Assembly (NCBI GenBank): GCA_036936605.1
Contig: JAUPFV010000004.1
Location: 67,232,352-67,296,351, forward strand
Direction of reading: 5' to 3'
DNA from: Limnanthes douglasii subsp. nivea
Taxonomy: Eukaryota > Streptophyta > Magnoliopsida > Brassicales > Limnanthaceae
DNA length: 64,000 nucleotides
In this document: one piece after another, positions 56,710 to 64,000 of the stretch
Layout of the letters: the number at the start of each line of letters is the position of its first letter
Numbering within the stretch: the stretch's first letter is position 1
The notes under the pieces: model-generated
Seen by the model: the letters and a program-made list of their open reading frames with translations, nothing else
Told to the model about the DNA's origin: nothing
Database searches by the model: none
Position numbers and translations under genes: made by a program

Positions 56710-59052
56710 ATGAATCTGGAAGACCAAGCAATTCCACCACCTTTGGTGGAGGTGGTAGGGGAAAATAAAGAGTACACGACCGAAGAGTGAGATAAGTTGA
56801 AAGCTGAAATAGAAGCGTTGAGGGCCGCTAGAAAGGCAGAGATGGATTTAAAGGAAAAGTCGAAAGCGTTAGTCATTCACCATACTGACAACCCAAGAGA
56901 GAACGACCCATCAACAAAGACTCATGTGAGCATGAAAAAGACCCATGTGAGTTCCAAGAAGTCTCACTGGTCCAAGCTGGTGGAGAGCTCAGAATCTGAA
57001 TCCTCCAGTAGCTCTTCAAACGAGGATGAGCTTGAGGAGTCCTTGTCATCAAGTAGTGATGAGGGGAGGTCCAAGAAGAAACAAAAGCTAGTTAAAAAGT
57101 ATTCGAGAAAGAGAGATAGACATGGGAGATTAAAGAGGCATCTGGGTAAATGGTTATCCCACAGCCACAGTCACAGGCATGTAGACCAACTTTTGATGGA
57201 TTCTTTCGCTTTCCATGATGAACCAGGTATTTTTACAACACCAAATGAAGACACAGTCTTTAATCGTAGCAGAAATTGGAGACAATCACCATTGTCTGAC
57301 AAGATCATGTCCGGAAACCTTCCTAACAGGTTTAACAATAGTAAAATAGAGAAATATGATGGGAGTAAAGATCCGAACAACCATCTGGAATAGTTTAAAA
57401 ATGTTATGATGAATTTTGATGATGATGACAAACTTATTTGTAGAGCCTTCTCTCAATCTTTTACGGAAAGTGCTTTGAAATGGTACAACAGTTTGCCACA
57501 ATGTTGTATCGGAAACTTTGATACATTTTGGGTGGCCTTTCGAAGGCAGTTTGTGGGGAGTAAGGAGGTGAAGGGAAATGAAGATACTATTATCCATTGT
57601 TCCCTGGAGCCAAATGAGTCACTAAAAGACTATATAAGCCGGTTTGTAAATACCAAGAATGGGTTAGGTGATTGCTTTGAGCAAGTAGCAATAACCTCTT
57701 TGAGACAAGGGTTAAACCTTGGAAATCTCGCTGATTCAGTGACAAGGAAGAAGGCCATGACTTGGGGAGGCTTGCTAAATTAGGTGGGAAAACAAATCAA
57801 CGTAGATAAAATAAAGAAAACTAGGGTACACAGACAAATGAGGTCTGCCCAATCTGCTCCAAACCAGAATCAGGCCGGATACAAGTCCAAAGAAATCAGA
57901 CAAGGGTTCAACTGGGCCAAAGAAACTTAATCCCATCTGAATCCAGCAGTCTAGAAATAAACGTGGACCTTGGGTCCAACCGGAGTGGTTTTCTGAATTA
58001 AAAGAGAATGTGGCAAGCATTTATGACAAAACTAAAGATGAGGTGCATTTCAAGAAGTCGACAACGCTTTAATCTCCTAGGGAAAGTCGTAATACTTGTT
58101 TTTGCCAGTATCATCATGATATTGGCCACAATACTGAAGACAGTATCGCCTTGAAACAAGAAGTACATAATCTTATTCAAAGGGGCAAGGTGTGAGCTTA
58201 TGTCAAGAGAAGGAGTGGAAAGAGGTCTGACAATGCTCCCCGAACTGGCCCAACGAACAATACAAGGACATCTGCTCCCGAAGGGGCTATGGTAATTCTT
58301 GAAAGATTTTATGTCGAATCGGAGTATTTGGATCCTGATCCAACCCGGAATAAAGTGTGGGTCATAACAGAACAAACTAAGACAGTGGTCGGACTCATAA
58401 GCTTTTTTGAGTCACTTACTATATTTGGGGGAGACACTATGACTCCGCCGACTCTTTCTTCAAGGAAAGGCATGTTCACACTCTAGATACTCAGTTAGAG
58501 GGACACATGTCTTCTTATGAGTCCCAAATTCATTTTCCTTTCATTGCTTTTTATGAGGATGATTTAAGAAATATAGTTGGGCCTCATGAGGATGATGTAG
58601 TGATATGAGCTTCAATTGGGGGCAACAACATCAGGAGAATTCTGATTGACACTGGCATCTCAGCCAATATTCTCTTTTAAAGTTCCTATAAGAAGATGAA
58701 GAATCCGGCAGTGATTCAACGTTCGAACAGATCTATTGTGGGCTTCACAGGGAGCTCTGCAGATGTGATCGGAGAATTTGAGGAGGAGGTATTGTTGGGC
58801 AAAGGCCCTTTCAAGAAGATGGTCAGGGTACTATTCGTTGTGGTAGATTGCCCCACATGTTACAATGCGATCTTTGGGAGATCCTGGCTCTCTAGGATGC
58901 ATGATGTGGCTTCAACAGTCCATCAATGTTTAAAGTATGTGGTTCAAGGACAAGTAGGAGTTGTCCGGAGTAGCCAAAAGATAGCAAGAGAATGTTATGC
59001 AACTGCATTTGCTCCTAGAACTCTATGGGTAGTTCGGATTAATGAAGATTAG
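56710..59052 (+). pseudogene. gag-pro: TatA-2 gag-pro
   Basis: ATG at 56710 (MNLEDQAIPPPL). Same frame to 57783 with nonsense codons at about 56788 (Arg to TGA), 57391 (Gln to TAG) and 57781 (Gln to TAG). Frameshifts follow between 57850 and 58290. Gag core FKNVMMNFDDDDKLICRAF and SLKDYISRFVNTKNG. Protease has LIDTGISANILF (DTGSS became DTGIS). The part ends at TAG 59050-59052, the site matching the TatA-1 border stop. Confidence 0.88.
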
Positions 59053-61972
59053 CAGTTGTTGGGGCCCTCTGGGGAGAGGGTGAAATTGATGACCTCAGAG
59101 AGACCCATGGTGTTTTGATATCGATTGAAGAAGTTGAAACCCACTCTCTGGTTGAGGGAAAAAGTGTTAAAGTTGGCTCCAAGATGGCACCAAAATTAAA
59201 GAAAACATTGTTGTCCTTTTTAGCAGATCACCAACATGTTTTCGCTTGGTGCAATACTCATGTGGCCAGAGTACCAACAAGTGTTATATCACACAAGTTG
59301 TCTATCCGGAGAGTTGTGGCACGTATTGTGTAGAAAATGAGAGCATTTTCTATGGAAAAGGCTAATGTAATAATACAAGAAGTTGACCGGCTTACCAAGA
59401 TGGGGCACATAAAGAAGTCTCAGTATCATTTATGGACTGCCAATCCAGTTCTGGTTAAGAAAAAGAATGGGAAATGGCGTATGTGCATTGATTTTACTGA
59501 CCTCAACAGAGCTTGCCCAAAAGACCTTTACCCAGTTCCCCGGATAGATCAGTTGGTAGACTCCACATCTAGAAACAAGGCGTTATCGTTCATAGATGCT
59601 TTCTCCGGTTATAACCAGATACAGGTAGATCCGAAGGACCAAGAACACACTACCTTTGTTACATATAGGGGTCTCCTTTGTTACAAGGTGATGCCTTTTC
59701 GGCTGAAAAATGCTGGGGCTACTTATCAGAGATCGGTGAACAAAGCATTGGCTGATCAGATTAGAAGACATATGACAGTATATATCGATGACATGATGTT
59801 TAAAATTTTAGAAGAAGAGTTGCACCTGACTGATCTTCAAGAGACTTTTACCAACTTGGCAAAGGTTAATTTAAAATTAAATCCAGAGAAGTGTGTGTTT
59901 GGGGTGCAGTCCTGAAAATTCCTGGGTTATGTAATAAGTGAAAAAGGGATACAGCCTGATCCAGATCAGCTTAATGTTTTGTTAAAAATGGACCCTCCTC
60001 GAAATATTATGAGAGGCTAACAGGAAGGTTGGCTGCTCTGAATCGTTTCATTTCAAGGTCTTCAGACAAATCTGCTCCATTTTTCCAAACCTTGAAAGGC
60101 GCTAAAGACTTTAACTGGTCTCCACAGTGTAGCCAGGCTTTTGATGAAATACATAAACACTTATCTTTACCAAATTTGTTGCTGATTTTCTGGTAGAGTT
60201 TCATCCGGACAAGAGTTCTAAACCAGCCTTAGAGGAAAAGACTAAAAAAGTATGGGTTCTCCGGACAGATGGTGGATCAAGCACAATGGGTTGTGGGGCT
60301 GGGATTTGTTTAACCTCTCCATGTGGTGATAAATTATACCAGGCTATAAGCTTTGCTTTCAGGGCTTCTAACAATGAGTACGAATTTGAGGCAGGTATAA
60401 CTGGTCTAAAGTTAGCTTTTCTGTGTGGGGCTAAAAGAGTTAGATTAATGAGTGATTCTCAGATTTTTATCCATCATGCTCAAGGTCAGTCTGAAGCCAA
60501 GAAGGAACAATTGATCAAATACTTATTCATTCTTAAAGAAGTAGCAGCCAACTTCAAAAATGTTTGCTATGAGCACATTCCTAGATCGGAAAACACGCTG
60601 GCAGACTCCTTAGCAACCATAGTATACTCTGAGTCCTACCCACGGATTCATGTACAAGAATTCTCATCCATACAATCAAATCAGAACAAGGAAGAGGAAG
60701 AGAGTTTGAGTGTACAAATAGTTCAATCCAAAGATTGGAAATTTCTCATTCTTCAATACATCTCTGGTGGAATTTTTCCTTTGGAGAAAACTATGGCGAC
60801 GAAAATAAAACACAAGAATCGTGTATTCTTGATCTTAATGGAGGTTGTTTTTATAAAAAATAGTTTAGCAGACCTCTCCTGCGTTGTTTAGGGCTCAAGA
60901 GTACGAAATTGTTTTGTCCAAATTACATGATGGAGAAGGATCAGCATACTATGTCTATAGAGCTCTAACCCGGAGGGTTTTGTTGGCCGGATACTATTGG
61001 CCATCCATAATTGCAGATGCTAAGGAATTGGTGAAAAAATGTGACCCATGCCAAAGATATGGTAACGAAATTCATATTCTAGCAGTTCCTATGGAGTCAA
61101 TTTCTGAGCCAGTGCCTTTTGCTAGTTGGGGACTGGATTTAGTTGGGCTTCTACCAATGGCGTCCGGAGGGTACATGACTATTATTGTAGCTATTGATTA
61201 TTTCTCAAAATGGATAGAAGCAGCCCCCCTGGTGGGAACTACTTCAGAAGCTGTCATAAATTTTATCTTGTCTAACATTTGTTGCAGATTTGGGGTTCCA
61301 CAAAAGATAACCACAGATAACGGGCCACAATTGAATAACAAGGATATGGAGAGTTTTTGTACCTCCAGGGGAATTCATCATTGCTTCTCTTCTCTTTTCG
61401 ACCCACAAGAAAATGGCCAAGTTGAAGTGGCAAAGAGGACCATTCTGTCCGGTCTGAAAAAGAAATTAGTTTGGGTTGCAGGGAAGTGGCCAAGATACTT
61501 GCAAGAAGTGTTGTGGGCATACCGGACTACTCACACGGCATCTACTCAGGAATCTTCTTTTGCCTTGGTGTATGGGATGGATGCAATTACCCCTGTAGAA
61601 GCAACCTTACCATCATATAGGGTCCACAATGTTTCCGAACAAGTCAATGAGTTGGCAATTAGGATTCAGTTGGACTTAATTCAAGAAAAAAGGGCCAAAG
61701 CTCATCTCAGAACAACCCACTATCAAGGATTGATGAGGAGAAGATTCGCTTCCAAGATCTAAAGAAGGGATTTTCAACAAGGGGATAAAGTTGTAAGAAA
61801 GGTTTTCTTACATACTAAGGAGAACCAGTTCGGGAAGTTGGCTCCGAACTGGGAAGTCCCTTATGAGGTCTCCGAAAAACTTAAGCCTGGGATATATAGG
61901 CTTCAAGACGAAGATGGAAATATCCGGAAACACCCATGTAATATTGAACATCTCCGGTTATATCTGGAATGA
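59053..61972 (+). pseudogene. pol: TatA-2 pol
   Basis: A one-base loss in a G run just after the TAG shifts the frame. RT from 59115 with WRMCIDFTDLNRACPKDLYP and VYIDDMM, stops at 59331 (Gln) and 59913 (Arg). After HKHLSLPN at about 60170 the text jumps to ADFLVEFHPDKSS, so the first RNase H (~130 residues) is gone. The second RNase H (VLRTDGGSSTMG to ADSLATI, 60250-60620) is open. Integrase 60884-61972 keeps WGLDLVGLLP, TDNGPQL and GQVEVAKRT, but the zinc-finger His is Tyr (AYYVYRA). The C-terminus IEHLRLYLE ends at TGA 61970-61972. Confidence 0.88.
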
Positions 61973-62510
61973 AAGTTGTGTAAATATTTACTTGTTTAAA
62001 GTCAATGTAAATATTAGGGGGCATACTCTTTTCTATCCTGGTGGCGCGGAGAGGTTTTAATGAGGTGTATGGATTTTTTTAATGAAATATGATGCTTTCT
62101 TAAAATATTCGGTGTGATTCGATTACAATTCCTTTCAAGTCTTCAATTTAATACTAAGGATCTTTGACAGATTAGATTAATATGGTTGAATGATGACCAT
62201 TAAATACATGTCATCAGAGATTTTTAGATACTCTCACCTTAAATGTTTGTAAAGTAAAGGCTCTTTAAACATTAGCCATTAAAATTAAAAACAAGTATGG
62301 AACAAAGCAAAAATTGGATAAAATAAGCATGTCCGGGTAAGAACCAGATAACAATATGAAAACACAAAACATGCCTTCGCCATCCAAGGACTTAAAGTTT
62401 TGTGAAAGGTTTAGCCGGACTCAAACCGGATACAATTACAAAAATTCCTTGGCCATCCAAGGACTTTAATAGTTCACAAAATAAAGAAAACACAAATATA
62501 GTTAAAAACC
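61973..62510. other. Spacer between convergent pol and antisense ORF of TatA-2
   Basis: Non-coding. Holds hairpins CCTTCGCCATCCAAGG (62374-62389) and CCTTGGCCATCCAAGG (62447-62462), corresponding to those at 1511 and 1600. Confidence 0.6.
62373..62462. repeat. Pair of CCTTGG/CCAAGG hairpins in TatA-2
   Basis: Both are followed by ACTT on the plus strand, as in the inverse of TatA-1. The first has a worn left arm. Spacing about 74 bases. Confidence 0.7.
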
Positions 62511-64000
62511 TCAGGGTTTATTCCCTTCGGATGTTCCTGCATCACCTCCTTTCTTGGGGCCTTTGAATTCAGCGCTTGAACTCTCGCCGGTTCCTTTCTC
62601 TTCATTGGTGGTAGAATCGATCCCACTAGAGTAGTTCTTTTTGTCACCATGAGCCAGGGTATGGAACGAGATATCTTCATACTCCACATATTTCCACAAG
62701 GTACGAAGTGTCCTCTTCGGAAATGTTTCGTGGAAAAGCAGTACCATGTCAGACTTCACTTCGGCATACCTTTTTTCCAAGTAATCTACCACCTCGTTGG
62801 TGTATTTATCGATGCTGGCCTGAATTTACCAGAACACTTAGCGTGAAGCTCAGTTTTAGCATTCTCCGAAGTGGCCAGTCTGGTTGACAGGTCTTTATTG
62901 TCCTTCTTCAACTCTTCAAACTCTTTCTTCAGTGGCTCTATGTTTTTATTAGCGTTAAGGAGCTTGGTTGACAGATACTCATTATATGTATTGAGGGTTT
63001 GGATAAGGGTGGACTGATTTTTCACCTGCCTCTCCAGATTAAGGACTGGTTGAATATGACCTAGAAGAGAATGGGCCACTATATCTTGGTATTCGGAAAT
63101 AGAAAAAGACTTACTGGTTGTAGGTCACCATGTTGGACGGGTCTGTAGAGCGGAAGGGACCAGCAAAGTCATCTTTCTCTGAGTCGTTGAAGTAAAGATC
63201 GATGTCCTGAAGGGCTCTGATGTCGAGCCCTCCTCCGATACCATCTCCCTGTAGCAAATCTGTTGGAATTTTCTCTGCCAATGTAGTATCGGAGGGGCTG
63301 GTGGAAGAAGAAGCTCCGAAGGACGAAGAGTTATTTCTCCCTCTAAGTTGACCTCCTTCTTCTTGGCAACCCTTTCATCGCTACTGGCTCCCCGTTTTTT
63401 GTCCTTCTTCGAAGGCTTTGGTGAGTTTGTTCTTCTCCTGTCTCCTTGACAGTTTCGTCTTCAACTACTTGGAGCAAGGAGGCATCAATTCCTCCTTGGT
63501 TCTCCCCTCTTCGGTTCTCTGGACCGGTCTCTTCAGCAGCAACCCGAACTTTCTCTAGTGCAGCCTTCTTCTTCTTTTCCTTCATTTTGCTAGGATCTTT
63601 GGCTCTAGAGGGCAATGCCATTTTACCGTATTTTTCCTCTGTTCGTTTGAGGATGATAACTGAGGGAGATGGTCTCGCCAATTCTTCCCATGTAAGATCT
63701 CTCTGGCCTGTGGTATTCCACAGGGAGATCTCACCAAATTGCCAGAAGTAAAATAGTTGTGGAAAGCGTTCCCCCAACAATCTGCGGCCCATGCATTTAA
63801 CTTGGCACATGTGGTCTGCTCCTCCTCCAGGTATCTGGTGTACTCCTTCGGTAATACTAAAAATGAAGTAATAATTCAGTAGTGAGATTTTTGTGAAGTA
63901 AAAAAAAGAACATGAAAAACAAAATTGAAAAGCTTACCTGTAATCTTCCACCTAATACTAAGTATACTAGGGTTGGTCTTAGTCTTGATTTTCCTCTCAT
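62511..64000 (-). pseudogene. Antisense coiled-coil ORF of TatA-2 with an intron
   Basis: Runs in from beyond the window end. An 81-base GT-AG intron (63937-63857) splits it; joining keeps one frame from ERKIKTKTNPSILSIRWKIT to VLPKEYTRYLEEEQTTCAKL. Then NAWAADCWGNAFHNYFTSGN aligns with the start of the TatA-1 window. A one-base loss near 63725 shifts the frame; further shifts occur near 63340, 63100 and 62790. The coiled coil is at about 63070-62800; the C-terminal tail is acidic (ends EGNKP). Confidence 0.78.
63857..63937 (-). other. Intron in the TatA-2 antisense ORF (81 bp)
   Basis: Minus strand: ATTACAG|GTAAGCTTTT ... TTCATTTTTAG|TATTACCG. AT-rich with a long pyrimidine run; splicing is required to keep the frame open into the part shared with TatA-1. 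Confidence 0.7.

Larger units (their letters stand above)
56257..64000 (+). mobile_element. TatA-2: Tat-type gypsy element, 3' LTR outside the window
   Basis: 5' LTR, PBS, Gag-Pro, RT, RNase H, integrase on plus; antisense ORF on minus running off the window end. Same family and layout as TatA-1 but more decayed: at least eight stops or shifts and a ~390 base deletion removing the first RNase H. Confidence 0.93.

Overview
This window is plant nuclear DNA, most likely from a eudicot. It is AT-rich and contains spliced genes, plant L1-type LINEs with a DUF4283/zinc-knuckle first ORF, Ty3/gypsy elements of the Tat type (dual RNase H plus an antisense ORF), Copia relics, hAT-like and Mutator-like DNA transposons, and one ankyrin/PGG membrane-protein gene. 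I see no rRNA, tRNA or CRISPR array. No species is named because nothing in the sequence fixes one.

Layout. 1-8123: minus-strand Tat-type element (called TatA-1 here), cut by the window start. Its Gag-Pro-RT-RH-INT frame is almost intact, and a coiled-coil ORF runs antisense to it. 8124-8560: unassigned. 8561-15518: a Copia relic in which a ~1.05 kb integrase-to-RT segment is repeated about 4.6 times head to tail; a FAR1/MULE-like fragment interrupts it, and RT/RNase H remnants and a 3' LTR follow. 15900-22995: two L1 relics lying tail to tail. The second carries a solo LTR (TSD TCAAG), which itself carries a 721 bp hAT-like element (TSD AAGCCTCA). 22996-23945: LTR-gag fragment of a second Tat family (TatB). 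24060-24801: possible Mutator-type MITE holding an array of small hairpins. 25236-27971: internally deleted L1 with no RT. 28003-29181: deleted gypsy element with an initiator-Met PBS. 30132-36900: decayed TatB element with both LTRs and no integrase. 37940-39480: ~310 bp satellite, five copies. 40150-42900: L1 relic. 43682-45407: two-exon ankyrin-PGG gene, the only convincing host gene. 46826-47269: Copia remnant. 47290-47939: second hAT-like copy (TSD CCCACAAC). 47978-55426: 7.4 kb Mutator-like element with two convergent genes, as in maize MuDR; a solo TatA LTR (TSD GACAT) sits in the end of its transposase gene. 55470-56060: Copia RT relic. 56257-64000: plus-strand TatA-2, heavily mutated and cut by the window end.

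How the parts work together. Nearly everything is selfish DNA in different stages of decay. Clean target-site duplications give several nested insertion orders. The observations most worth following are: (a) an in-frame UAG followed by CAR-UU at the protease/RT border of three diverged Tat elements, which looks like a readthrough signal; (b) the spliced antisense ORF of the same elements, whose 3' end faces the pol 3' end across paired CCTTGG/CCAAGG hairpins; (c) a MuDR-like element whose partner gene encodes a 106-residue GRF-type zinc-finger protein with a C-terminal membrane helix; (d) tandem amplification of a Copia internal segment.
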